A stretch of 54,581 bases of DNA from an uncultured Collinsella sp. (GCA_958407465.1 CATYIV010000013.1:1-54581); one strand, 5' to 3'; counted from the stretch's first letter, positions 35,522 to 44,143 are shown. The notes: a model not told the origin generated them from the sequence alone. Numbers and translations: made by a program.

Positions 35522-37332
35522 CCTCCTTGAAATTCCCCAGGCGCTTTGCACTTAGCCTGCTCGTCCCGTTGTCCGCCGCCGTAGCGCTGGCTTTGCCCTC
35601 AACCGTCCTCGCCGCGTCAGACCCGAACCCGCCCAGCATATCCAACATGACGATATCCGCAACGGTCGTCACGGCAGGCTCCACGCTGCGTGTCGGCTAC
35701 GATGTGGACGACCCCGATGGGGTGCGGTCAGTCACGCCGATAGTCGAGGTCGTCGTCGATAGCGATGACGGAGGCCAAGGCAACAGCTCCCGTCTCGCCT
35801 TCCAGTCGACCGGCGACACGACCGCGGGCTTCGATATCCCCACCTCCCCGAGCGACCAGCCCTGCAGGTATCGCATCATCGGCCTCGGCGTGACCGATAG
35901 CCTTGGATGGGTTACCGATGTCTACGACGCAGCGTATGCCGAGGAGAAGGGGCTCGACTGTCCGACCTTCGCCACCAGCCCTCTCGTCTATGAGGTGACC
36001 GAGGGGCCCGCGGACCAGAACCCGCCGACCGTGTCCTCCGTGTCGCTCTCGAGCAGGGAGGTCGCGACCGGCGCCGACTTCCACATCTCTTGGTCCGTCG
36101 CGGACCCGGACGGCGTTCGCTCCGTTTCCCCCATACTGCAGCGGGGCTGGGAGGATAAGGACGACGGCTGCTCCGTTTCGTCGGCCTATTATCACGGAGG
36201 CTCGTCTATCGACGGGTTCGACCTCACATTCGACAGTAATAGGATCGGAAGGCACAGGCTGATCGGCCTTTCGGTCACCGATGACCTAGGGTTCGAGACC
36301 GATGTGTACGAGAGTTCCTACGCCAGGGCCAACGGCATCTCGGGCGCGACTTTCTCCGTTGCCGACCCGAGCGAGCTGTGCTTCGAGGTGACCGGCAGCG
36401 CAATCGACCGGAACCCGCCCACGGTCTCGAACGTTTCCATCTCCGCGAAGAGGGTCCCTGTCGGCGGGGTCCTCCGTATCTATTGCAATGTAGGCGACGC
36501 GGACGGCGTGAAGTCTGTCTCCCCGATCCTCGGCGACCCCGGCTATGTCGAAGACCCGAACTCGGCAAAAACTCGCAAAATGTTGAGCTGCAACTACGAT
36601 GCGGCAAGAGGCTATATCGAAATCGAGTTCCCCACGTCGCTCTCGATGGGCTCGTTTGAAATCCATGCCCTCGCGGTCCTCGACAAGGCGGGTCATGAGA
36701 CCTTCGTCTACAGTTCCGCCTACGCCGAGCGTAACGGCAAGACCGGCGTTCAGACCTTTGATGTCGACGACGCGGGGGACGTCACCTTTGACGTGACCGC
36801 CCCGCTGTATGCCGCCACCAAGGGCAACGGACAGGCGTATGCAAAGGGCGGCGGGGTCGGCCTGACCTTCCGCTTCAGCGGTCCTCTCGATGAGTTCGCG
36901 CGTCTCCTTGTGGACGGAAATGAGGTCTCCGCTGAGAACTACACCACAACCAAGGGCAGCACGATTATCGAGCTCAGGCCGGCCTACCTAGACACGCTCG
37001 CCGCCGGCGGACACACCGTCACGGCTGTCTGGAAGGACGGGACGTCGACCGATGCGTCCTTCACCGTGGAGGGGAAGACCCAAGGGGAGCAAGCGGGCGG
37101 CAAGACCGATGTAGATTCACCCGGCGACAACAAAGGTGATCCTGCCACTCCTGAAAAGGACGCCGACGAGGCGTCTACAAAAAGGTCGGGACACACGACA
37201 GCCGATGAACCAAAGCTCGCCACAACCGGCGACTCCGCTTGGATGGCCAGCATCGCATTAGCCATGGCGGCCACGGCCTGCTTCACGGCAGCGAGAAGGC
37301 TTGAGCCCAAGCAGCATAGGCACGAACAGTAG
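35518..37332 (+). CDS. secreted, sortase-anchored protein with Ig-like repeats
   Basis: A protein of about 604 residues. A signal peptide covers the first 32 (RRF..., then LLVPLSAAVALALPSTVLA). Three homologous repeats of about 120-130 residues follow. Each opens D(P/Q/R)NPP(S/T)(I/V)S, has a DPDGV(R/K)SV(S/T)PI strand, and closes with TDVY.(A/S).YA. A fourth beta domain (LLVDGNEVSAENYTTT) is next, then an acidic linker. The C-terminus has a sorting signal: LATTGD, a hydrophobic stretch, and a basic tail. It is probably a cell-wall adhesin-like protein. GTG at 35509 is an alternative start. Confidence 0.8.
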   Translation: MTSLKFPRRFALSLLVPLSAAVALALPSTVLAASDPNPPSISNMTISATVVTAGSTLRVGYDVDDPDGVRSVTPIVEVVVDSDDGGQGNSSRLAFQSTGDTTAGFDIPTSPSDQPCRYRIIGLGVTDSLGWVTDVYDAAYAEEKGLDCPTFATSPLVYEVTEGPADQNPPTVSSVSLSSREVATGADFHISWSVADPDGVRSVSPILQRGWEDKDDGCSVSSAYYHGGSSIDGFDLTFDSNRIGRHRLIGLSVTDDLGFETDVYESSYARANGISGATFSVADPSELCFEVTGSAIDRNPPTVSNVSISAKRVPVGGVLRIYCNVGDADGVKSVSPILGDPGYVEDPNSAKTRKMLSCNYDAARGYIEIEFPTSLSMGSFEIHALAVLDKAGHETFVYSSAYAERNGKTGVQTFDVDDAGDVTFDVTAPLYAATKGNGQAYAKGGGVGLTFRFSGPLDEFARLLVDGNEVSAENYTTTKGSTIIELRPAYLDTLAAGGHTVTAVWKDGTSTDASFTVEGKTQGEQAGGKTDVDSPGDNKGDPATPEKDADEASTKRSGHTTADEPKLATTGDSAWMASIALAMAATACFTAARRLEPKQHRHEQ

Positions 37333-37350
37333 CTCAAAGCGAACTCAACT

Positions 37351-37380
37351 GGGAAGGGCAGATGGATAGCCGTCCTTCTC
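37351..37380 (+). terminator. possible weak terminator after the surface protein gene
   Basis: An imperfect stem (GAAGGGC with GCCGTCCTTC) is followed by TCTTAC. Pairing is poor and the U-tract is weak. Confidence 0.25.
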
Positions 37381-37514
37381 TTACAATCAACCCAATCCGC
37401 TGAAATGCAATCAGTTAACGATTTTCGCCAGATGCTCGGTCTCTACCCCGCTCTGGCAAGCCACCAGGCGATGAGATAATGCCCACGACTATCAACGTAA
37501 GCAAGGAGCGCGCT

Positions 37515-38750
37515 ATGGCAGACAACGAGATCAAACCCTCGACGGACGATGGCCGAGAAGAACTCGTGGCAAAACAGCTCGCATCCACCAAAATCCACCT
37601 CGCGCTCACTCAGGAGCGGGCGGACGTCTCCGGCGCCATCAAGCTCCCGCTCGAACGAGTCCCCCAGCTCGGCATAGCGCTCGCCTCACTCCCCTCGACA
37701 TTCCGCACCGTCACCAACACGGTGAGTGTGCCCATGTTGCTCCAGCCGACCGACAAGTTCGGCAATCCGCTTGACCCGTCGATACTCCAATCGTTCAAGG
37801 ACGGCAGCGGCCTCATGGGATCTTACCGCGATGCAGCCAAGGGCTTCGGGCAGGCGCGCTTCCACGTAGTCGAGGGCGACATCGCAAAGAGCGTCACGCA
37901 AGTACCCTACGATCCGACGTCGCTGTTCATGGCGGCCGCGATCGCGCAAATTAACCAGAAGCTCGACTCCATCCAGGATTCCGTCGACGAAATGTTCGAG
38001 TATATGCGCCAGCGCGACAAGGCCAACATGCGCGGCAACCTTAAGACACTCGCAGACATCCTCAACGGCTACGGCCTCAACTACGACAAAGCCGTTTACA
38101 TGGCCAATGCCCATATGAAGGTGCTCGACATCAAACAGGCCTCCGGGCAGGACATGGAACACTTCCGTTCGCAGGCACAAGCGGACCTGAAAAAGAAAGG
38201 GTTCATCGAGGTGCGAGACGACGTGAAAAGGCGTCTCGACCAGGTTCTCGACTATCTCAAGGACTACCAGCTCGCCACCTATATCCACGTGTTCTCGCTG
38301 TTCCTCGAGCCCATGCTCACCCAGAACTTCAAACCTGCAAAGCTCGCAGACACTGCCGCAAAAATCGAAGCGGACTCGCTTGCGTACCGCGAGCTCTACA
38401 CCGAGTGTTACGACGCACTCGAGGCGAGCGCCGCCGACACTATCGACGTGGCACTTCTGGGCGGCATCGCCTCCGCGGGCAAGATGCTCGGTCGCGCCAT
38501 CGCGGCGACGCCCATCGGCGAGTTCACGCCCATAGACGAGGCGCTTGAGGGTGCAGGAGAGGACATCGGCAGGTTCAACGACGAGCAATCCGAGAAACTC
38601 ATCGAGAAGCTCCACCAGGCAAAGACGCCCGACGTCGCGCCGTTCAGGCAGAGCATAATGGAGATCGACACCCTCTACAACCGCCCCACGCAAATCGCTG
38701 TGGACGCCGAGAACGTCTACATCCTGCCTGCCAAGCAGCAGGAAGAGTAG
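37515..38750 (+). CDS. hypothetical cytosolic helical protein
   Basis: A 411-residue protein of unknown function. Hydrophobic-periodic helices dominate, including a coiled-coil-like stretch around residues 155-180 (AAAIAQINQKLDSIQDSVDE). A glycine-rich hydrophobic patch (VALLGGIASAGKMLGRAIAA) near residue 315 could touch a membrane. No catalytic motif is apparent. The ATG at 37515 follows AAGGAG at six bases; the in-frame ATG at 37479 has no good site. Confidence 0.6.
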   Translation: MADNEIKPSTDDGREELVAKQLASTKIHLALTQERADVSGAIKLPLERVPQLGIALASLPSTFRTVTNTVSVPMLLQPTDKFGNPLDPSILQSFKDGSGLMGSYRDAAKGFGQARFHVVEGDIAKSVTQVPYDPTSLFMAAAIAQINQKLDSIQDSVDEMFEYMRQRDKANMRGNLKTLADILNGYGLNYDKAVYMANAHMKVLDIKQASGQDMEHFRSQAQADLKKKGFIEVRDDVKRRLDQVLDYLKDYQLATYIHVFSLFLEPMLTQNFKPAKLADTAAKIEADSLAYRELYTECYDALEASAADTIDVALLGGIASAGKMLGRAIAATPIGEFTPIDEALEGAGEDIGRFNDEQSEKLIEKLHQAKTPDVAPFRQSIMEIDTLYNRPTQIAVDAENVYILPAKQQEE

Positions 38751-38792
38751 CGATACGCAACAGGCACGCGCCACACAGACAGCTAACGCCTC

Positions 38793-39533
38793 CTACCTCC
38801 CCTCCGCCTTCAGTTTCAGCAGCAGATCGGTCAGCTCGGGGCACTTGCTGGAAAGGCACGTCTGAGCTCGCTCGCCCATCCCCCAACGCTGGCGGACTTC
38901 CTGGGCGCGCGGGCTCACGCGGTAGTCCCCGTCCATCACCTGCTTGAGCAGCTTGGCGGTCACGCGCGCATCGGCAAGGGCGCTGTGGGCGTGGCCCGTC
39001 GACTCGTCAAACTCGATGCCAAACCACGTTGCCGCGTCGCCCAACGAGACGCGCCCGCGGCTGCCCACGTCCATGATCGAGGTGTAAAACGCCTGCAGGT
39101 CAGCCCAGTCCGTAGGAAATGCGGCAAGGTCGATGTGCTTTGCCTGGCACTCGGTCAAAAGCTGTCGCCGGTCCGCCCCACTCCAGCAAACCACCTGGGC
39201 GGAGTAGCGACCGATCCAATCGCTGAGCCTTTTGATCACCACATAGAGCGGATCGGCCATCGCGGTATCCACGGCCGATATCCCTGTGAGCTCGCGGGCG
39301 GGATACGCAACGCCTTCGGTAAATTCCGTCTGCACAAACTGCGAGAACTCGCCCATAACGTTGCCGTGGTAATCGAGCTTGACGGCGCCGACCTCGATAA
39401 TCTCGTTGCGCAGCCCACGGCGTTGGCGCTGCTTTGGCACCGGCGCAAACTCAAAGTCCAGCACAATCTGGCGCGCAAAGTTCGTCGTATCGATAGCCGA
39501 GATACACGGCGTCTTTTCAGCTGACACGGTCAT
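38793..39533 (-). CDS. DnaQ-like 3'-5' exonuclease
   Basis: A 246-residue protein with the DEDDh exonuclease pattern: Exo I LDFEF (about residue 25), Exo II CWSGADRRQL with its aspartate, and Exo III HAHSALADARVTAKLL (about residue 182). It acts on single-stranded DNA or RNA ends. The architecture is closer to stand-alone KapD-like proteins than to the polymerase epsilon subunit. The ATG at 39533 starts MTVSAEKTP. It is convergent with the upstream hypothetical gene. Confidence 0.8.
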   Translation of the reverse strand: MTVSAEKTPCISAIDTTNFARQIVLDFEFAPVPKQRQRRGLRNEIIEVGAVKLDYHGNVMGEFSQFVQTEFTEGVAYPARELTGISAVDTAMADPLYVVIKRLSDWIGRYSAQVVCWSGADRRQLLTECQAKHIDLAAFPTDWADLQAFYTSIMDVGSRGRVSLGDAATWFGIEFDESTGHAHSALADARVTAKLLKQVMDGDYRVSPRAQEVRQRWGMGERAQTCLSSKCPELTDLLLKLKAEGR

Positions 39534-39989
39534 GGCCTTTCTCCGTCAACTGCCGCTTGTTACATAAGCGGCTACATTGCCGTAAGGATAGGCGCCCGTG
39601 CGGACACAAAAGCGAGGTGCAACGCCATGCGCCGGTCGCACGCCATGCAGACCGCCCCAAGAGAGTCGCCCGCTCTATTCAAATCCATGAAAAAGATTTA
39701 GGCCCGGTGACTTGAATCAGCGGTCATCCCGAGCCCATCAATATGCAGTGTACCTACAGAGGGCCGGTTAATCAAACGGGCTTTCGGTGACGAAGACCTG
39801 CGCGTCTATCCCCAATCGCCCAGCGTCGTCTTCTGCCGCCCTTACGAAAGGCTGCTATTCGAGGGAATCACGTTGCTGTTATTATCGAACATATATTCGT
39901 ATTTATGACCGCGCTTTGATAGAATGGCAGTTGTTGACGGCAGTTCCATGTGCCGGGTAGCGCCCTCCATGCGACGGGAGGTGATGCCC
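39534..39989. other. 456-base intergenic region upstream of the small peptide gene
   Basis: No gene is seen. A GCCGCTT/AAGCGGC stem occurs at 39556-39574 near the exonuclease start. A TAGAAT box at 39918-39923, 17-18 bases from a weak TTCGTA, could be the promoter of the small peptide gene. Confidence 0.45.
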
Positions 39990-40115
39990 ATGACCGATCT
40001 GATTGATTTCGTGAAGCTCCTGACCGCTTTGGTCTCGCTCCTCACGGCGCTTATCGGACTTTCCGAGGCACTTAAGCAGCGTACGAAGCAAAAGAAGAGG
40101 GGTCGACGCCGTTAA
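39990..40115 (+). CDS. small hydrophobic peptide, type I toxin-like
   Basis: A 41-residue peptide: MTDLIDFVKLLTALVSLLTA opens it, and the tail is strongly basic (KQRTKQKKRGRRR). One membrane helix followed by a positive tail is the layout of type I toxins and holin-like toxins. The ATG follows GGGAGGTG at a good distance. An in-frame ATG two codons earlier overlaps that site. Stem-loops follow directly. No family match is claimed. Confidence 0.55.
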   Translation: MTDLIDFVKLLTALVSLLTALIGLSEALKQRTKQKKRGRRR

Positions 40116-40139
40116 GGCATTGACCCCTTGAACTAAGTA

Positions 40140-40185
40140 ACGGCGCTGCCCAGCTATCACCCTTGGGCTGCCGTCGATTTTATTC
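40140..40185 (+). terminator. possible terminator after the small peptide gene
   Basis: Interrupted stem CGGC...GCCCA with TGGGC...GCCG, followed by TCGATTTTATT. An additional AGGGGTC/GACCCCT stem overlaps the end of the gene at 40098-40128. Confidence 0.5.
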
Positions 40186-40274
40186 TACCCACGGTTGCCA
40201 GGTTTAACAAATGAATTTTCAGTAATGGAGCCTCGGAGCCCGCTCGCTCAACCACCTGGCCATCGGATTAGCCG

Positions 40275-40508
40275 GATTCTGGGACACGCCTTCCGTCCCA
40301 GGCCTCTACCGGAAAATGCGTCCCACCCTGAGATGCCATCGGGATAGCGTATCCCGTTTTGGAGCCGAATTCCGGGTCGTAGTTTCCGCCTGAGGGCCGA
40401 TCCGGAAACGGCATCCCATTCTGAAGCCGAAATCTGGAACGCACTTTCCGCCAAAGGTCGCAAAAGGAAAGCACATCCCATTCCCGGCATCAAATCAGGA
40501 CGCGCTTC
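40275..40508. repeat. palindromic repeat array A
   Basis: Units of about 47 bp of the form GGAAA..G..TCCC...GGGA..C..TTTCC are spaced about 62 bp apart. Starts are at 40341, 40404 and 40466. A lone right arm is at 40275-40294 and a lone left arm at 40311-40330, where half a unit is missing. The array ends 14 bases past the ATPase stop codon. See arrays B and C. Confidence 0.85.
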
Positions 40509-40521
40509 ATTATCCCCGCCC

Positions 40522-41901
40522 TCACATCTCGGCAAACGAGATCAGCTTGACGTCTCCCCTACTCTCTGCGGCATCCCGACATCCCTGCGTAAAGCCACTT
40601 TTTGAGAAAAGCGCATAGCTTTTTCGTTGCCGCCTAAAGAGCTCGCTTCGGTGCACGAGCTTTTGCAGCACGTCTTCGCCCACCGGTTCATTGCGCCATT
40701 TGCACTCCGCAAACAGCGCAGTGCCCTCGCCATCGTCAACAATCAAGTCGATTTCTTCCTGCGTATGCGTGCGATTATCCGTCCCCCACCAGCGCCCGAC
40801 GCTCGCCGGAACCACATCGAGCCGGCCCGCGCGCGCGAGTTCGTAAACATATTGCCTGCATATAAGCTCAAAGACCGTACCCATGTAATCCGATACGTGC
40901 GGCTCAATACGCTTATACGCCATCTCGGCCATATCGTTTTGAATCAGCCCGATGTTCTGCGGAACAAACTTGTACCAGAACCTAAACATCTGGTCGCTCA
41001 GCAGATACACGGCTCGCTTATTGCTCGTCTCGTTTAGGGGCAGCTCGCGCTCGACAATCCCAAGCGACGCCAGCTTATCCACATAGCTCTTTACGTTGCT
41101 CGCAGGGATTCCCGTAGAGCTCGCAATCTCCGAGATCTTCGAGCGCCCCTGAGCAATTGCTTGCACGATCGCATCATATTGCTCGGGATTGCGGCACTCT
41201 TGCAATAGCAGGTTACTCGGCTCCTCAAAGAGATAGCCCGTAGGAGTAAGAAAAAGACGTTTGATGTTGTCCTTGAGCGATACGGCAGGATCGACTTTCT
41301 CGATATATGCAGGAATGCCGCCCGTCATGCCATAGCAAACTGCAGCGTCTTCGCGACCCATGATCTGCCACAGGCCGAGGGTCGTCATAAAATCGAGCGG
41401 CATGATCTTAAACTGGGCCGTACGCCTACCGTATAGCGGACTCTCGTAGCCCAACACCTGCTCTTCCATAAACGAAAGCGACGACCCGCACAGGATAAGC
41501 ATAAGCTTGGTCTCTTTGTACAAGTGATCGATCTTGTCTTGCAGCAACGAGCTGATCTCGGGATTCGATTGGGCGAGATAAGGATACTCGTCGATCACGA
41601 CAATCAAACGTTCCGTGCGAGCCATGGTAGCCAATGCATCGAACGCTTCGTCAAAACTACGAAACGACACGCCTGCAGCACCAACCGAGCCTGCAAGTAT
41701 CGCCTGGCTAAAGCCGTGCAGGTTTGCCTCCGCATTGGTACGACGAGCTTGAAAGTAAATAGCCTTCTTGCCTTGGATGAATTCTGTGATGAGACGCGTT
41801 TTGCCCACGCGACGGCGGCCGTAAATCACAGGCATCTCAAAGGAGCCCGTGCCATACAGTCGATTGAGCTCGGACATTTCCGCCGTTCTTCCGATAAACA
41901 T
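40522..41901 (-). CDS. AAA ATPase with C-terminal DUF234 nuclease-like domain
   Basis: A 459-residue protein. Residues 1-210 are a P-loop ATPase (Walker A YGRRRVGKT near 29, Walker B LIVVIDEYPYL near 100). A winged-helix region follows (KISEIASSTGIPASNVKSYVDKL). The C-terminal DUF234-type domain has the PD-(D/E)xK-like pattern EEIDLIV...FAECKW. The family is common in archaea and in gut bacteria, usually without a known partner. The ATG at 41901 follows GGAAGGA. A perfect 23-base palindrome containing TATAAT boxes lies 18 bases upstream. Confidence 0.85.
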   Translation of the reverse strand: MFIGRTAEMSELNRLYGTGSFEMPVIYGRRRVGKTRLITEFIQGKKAIYFQARRTNAEANLHGFSQAILAGSVGAAGVSFRSFDEAFDALATMARTERLIVVIDEYPYLAQSNPEISSLLQDKIDHLYKETKLMLILCGSSLSFMEEQVLGYESPLYGRRTAQFKIMPLDFMTTLGLWQIMGREDAAVCYGMTGGIPAYIEKVDPAVSLKDNIKRLFLTPTGYLFEEPSNLLLQECRNPEQYDAIVQAIAQGRSKISEIASSTGIPASNVKSYVDKLASLGIVERELPLNETSNKRAVYLLSDQMFRFWYKFVPQNIGLIQNDMAEMAYKRIEPHVSDYMGTVFELICRQYVYELARAGRLDVVPASVGRWWGTDNRTHTQEEIDLIVDDGEGTALFAECKWRNEPVGEDVLQKLVHRSELFRRQRKSYALFSKSGFTQGCRDAAESRGDVKLISFAEM

Positions 41902-41918
41902 AGGGCCATCCTTCCTTT

Positions 41919-41970
41919 GCGTTATAGCTAGCTATATTATACCTTCCTATAATATAGCTAGCTATAACGC
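41919..41970. promoter_or_regulatory. perfect 23-base palindrome at the ATPase promoter
   Basis: The arms 41919-41941 and 41948-41970 are exact complements around a six-base centre (CCTTCC). Each arm contains TAGCTAGCTA and, at the centre, TATAAT on both strands. A TTGTCG...TATATT promoter with an 18-base spacer fits the ATPase gene. It is likely an operator or cruciform-forming promoter, and possibly bidirectional. Confidence 0.75.
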
Positions 41971-42026
41971 AATTCGACAAGCGGCGCACGAAAAAGGGCG
42001 ATACACCGCCGCACGTGGACCGTTCC

Positions 42027-42195
42027 GGAAAATGTATCCCGTTCTGGAACCAAAAACTGGGCCGTAGTTTCCGCCAAACATGCCATCCGAAAAGCGTGTC
42101 CCGTTCTGAGCCTGAATTCTGGGATGCACTTTCCGCTGAAGCTTCTACCGGAAAGCGCGTCCCATTCCGAGTGGCAATTCCGGGTCACAGTTTCC
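42027..42195. repeat. palindromic repeat array B
   Basis: Three units begin near 42027, 42088 and 42150, spaced 61-62 bp, of the same GGAAA...TTTCC palindrome. It lies between the divergent ATPase and AbiEi-like genes. Confidence 0.85.
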
Positions 42196-42491
42196 GCAGA
42201 TACAAGGCGACAGTCCGCTGCCCTTATCACATGCCTTCAAATATGCGATCCAGAAACACAAAACAGCAGATAGAATGCTCTTTTTCAAAAAGTACACGTC
42301 CCGAAACTTACCAAGACTTCATATCCAGTTACCGTTCACGGTCGCCGATTACCGCCCACCGATTCAAACAAGAAATATGTCGCCAAAAGCAGGTCATCTA
42401 CCTGCATGGTTAGATTTTGGTCAGCTTTTGGTCAGCTGAGCGGCAAGTTCCAGCTGATACGTTTTTGCTACCCAAAAGGAGGCGGTAGCTC

Positions 42492-43490
42492 ATGACCCAT
42501 TGCAATGACCAGCTCATCGACCAACTGCTCACTCAAGCCGAACAAGAGGGGCGCTGCCTGATTCCCCCGAGCACGGCGATCCGAAAAGCGCTCCTTCGGC
42601 GCGCCGGCGGCACGGTTGTCTCGCCCATGCCGGGGTTGTTTGCGCGAAAAACGTGCTGGGATGAACTCAACCGAGCGCAACGCCATTGCGAGATTATCCG
42701 CGCCCTTGCGATCATCCATCCCGATTGGACGTTCTGCTCGTTTTCGGCCGCCTGTCTGCTGGGGCTCGAGGTCTCGTGGCGACACCTGAACGTCGTGCAT
42801 GTTTGCAGCTCGACAAAGCCGTCGGCTCGTCCGGGCGCACATATTCAGCGACACCAGATTGAGCCGGCCGGAGCAATACGCAGAGCCGGCATATCGGTAA
42901 CGCCGCCCATCCAAACGGCCACAGATTGCCTGCTGCAAACTGGTTTTGCCGACGGCATGCCCATTGCCGATTCGGCGATCTCAAAGCTCGGCCTTGCGCC
43001 GGAACAGCTGATGGAGGCCGTTGAGCAACGAGCGACTGCCCGCAATGGTCGCGCGATTCGCACCGCCCTCACAACGCTTCGATATGCCGACGCCCGCGCC
43101 GAGAGCGGCGGGGAATCGGTCGCCCGAGCCATCATGATCGAGACGGGCTTTGCGCCCGACTGGCTTCAATACGAGCTGACGGACCCCTTCGATTCGGCCA
43201 AGCCCATACGAACGGACTTTGCCTGGGAGCGCCAGGCGCGGGAACTCACGCTGGGCGAGCTCGACGGGCTCATCAAATATACCGACCAGACTATGCTGGC
43301 CGGACGCACCACCGCCGAGGCGCTCGTTGCCGAACGACAGCGCGAGGCGCATCTATCGCTCTACGGTCACCCTCTGCTGCGCTTTACCATCAGCGAGGTC
43401 CGCTCGGCAGGAGTGCTCGCCAAAAAGCTACAGACGGCAGGCATCCGGCAGACCGCGCTGCCGACATGGCTCAACGAGGTGGACCTGTAG
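42492..43490 (+). CDS. AbiEi-like winged-helix protein with DUF559/Vsr-like nuclease domain
   Basis: A 332-residue protein. The N-terminal part (about 1-120) resembles the AbiEi antitoxin-type domain of actinobacterial proteins, including the region WTFCSFSAACLLGLEV. The C-terminal part (about 200-300) has ESGGESVARAIMIETGF, then PIRTDFAWE, then LGELDGLIKYTD, which fits a Vsr/DUF559 restriction-endonuclease fold. Similar actinobacterial proteins are of unknown role. A 13-base A/G-rich leader with GGAGG precedes the ATG. Arrays B and C flank it. Confidence 0.65.
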   Translation: MTHCNDQLIDQLLTQAEQEGRCLIPPSTAIRKALLRRAGGTVVSPMPGLFARKTCWDELNRAQRHCEIIRALAIIHPDWTFCSFSAACLLGLEVSWRHLNVVHVCSSTKPSARPGAHIQRHQIEPAGAIRRAGISVTPPIQTATDCLLQTGFADGMPIADSAISKLGLAPEQLMEAVEQRATARNGRAIRTALTTLRYADARAESGGESVARAIMIETGFAPDWLQYELTDPFDSAKPIRTDFAWERQARELTLGELDGLIKYTDQTMLAGRTTAEALVAERQREAHLSLYGHPLLRFTISEVRSAGVLAKKLQTAGIRQTALPTWLNEVDL

Positions 43491-44143
43491 GAGCTGTTGA
43501 GCTTATGCCCGCCTGCCCATCAAACTGGGGCACACTTTCCAGTTGGCGGCACCGCGGAAACCATATCTCAGATTGAGTGCTCAGAATGGGATGCGCCTTC
43601 CATATGGCATACCTAGCGGAAACCGTGTCCCGGAATCAAGGCCCAGAACGGGACACGCTTTCCGGCTGAAGCGCCCAGCGGAAACTGCATCCCGGAATAG
43701 ACGCTCAAACTGGGACGCAATTTCCGCTGAGGTTCCATCCGGAAACTGTGTCCCACTCCGAGCGTCAATTCTGGGATGAACTTTCCGCCAGAGGGTTCAG
43801 CCGGAAACGGCATCCCACTCTGAAGCGAAATTCTGGGACGCAGTTTCCGGTTGAGGGCTGTTCCGGAAAGTGCGTCCCATTCCAGGCGCGGATTCCGGGA
43901 TGCACTTTCCGTTTGAAGCTCCAACCGGAAAGTGCATCCCACTCTGGAGCCAAATTCCGGGACACGCTTTCCGCTAGAGGCTCAAAAGGAAAGCGCATCC
44001 CATTCTGAGTGGCAATTCCGGGACACAGTTTCCGCTCCAAACAAAGGGCCCCGGCTTTCGATGGAACCGGGGCCAAAGGCGCAGCATATGCAGTTGGTGT
44101 TGAGCGCGAACAGCCCGTCAGCAATGGTCGTCCGCGCCCTACC
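43491..44143. other. 653-base region filled mostly by array C
   Basis: No gene is supported. Reading frames in it are by-products of the repeat. Array C covers 43525-44033, and 110 bases without clear features precede the xdhD stop. Confidence 0.65.
43525..44033. repeat. palindromic repeat array C
   Basis: Eight full units begin at 43556, 43618, 43680, 43741, 43803, 43865, 43927 and 43988, so the period is 61-62 bp. A lone right arm lies at 43525-43540. Each unit is a 46-47-bp imperfect palindrome (GGAAA, a G, TCCC, a variable centre with GC and AATTC, GGGA, a C, TTTCC). The 15-16-bp spacers are partly conserved (G..GAgG......C). Confidence 0.9.

Larger units (their letters stand above)
41902..42491. 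other. 590-base region between the ATPase and AbiEi-like genes
   Basis: No gene is seen. It holds the perfect palindrome at 41919-41970, array B (42027-42195), and 280 bases of A+T-richer sequence with no clear feature before the next ribosome site. Confidence 0.6.

Noticed and set aside
39534..39989. tRNA or small RNA gene in the gap before the small peptide
   Set aside because: No cloverleaf or well-formed structure was found. An antisense RNA remains possible but is unsupported.
43613..43942. Apparent reading frames of up to 109 codons through array C, on both strands
   Set aside because: They follow from the repeat. The 62-bp period is not a multiple of three, and no ribosome site or family similarity is seen.
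43525..44033. Array C as a CRISPR array
   Set aside because: The repeated part is a diverged 47-bp palindrome, the spacers are only 15-16 bp and partly conserved, and no cas genes are nearby.
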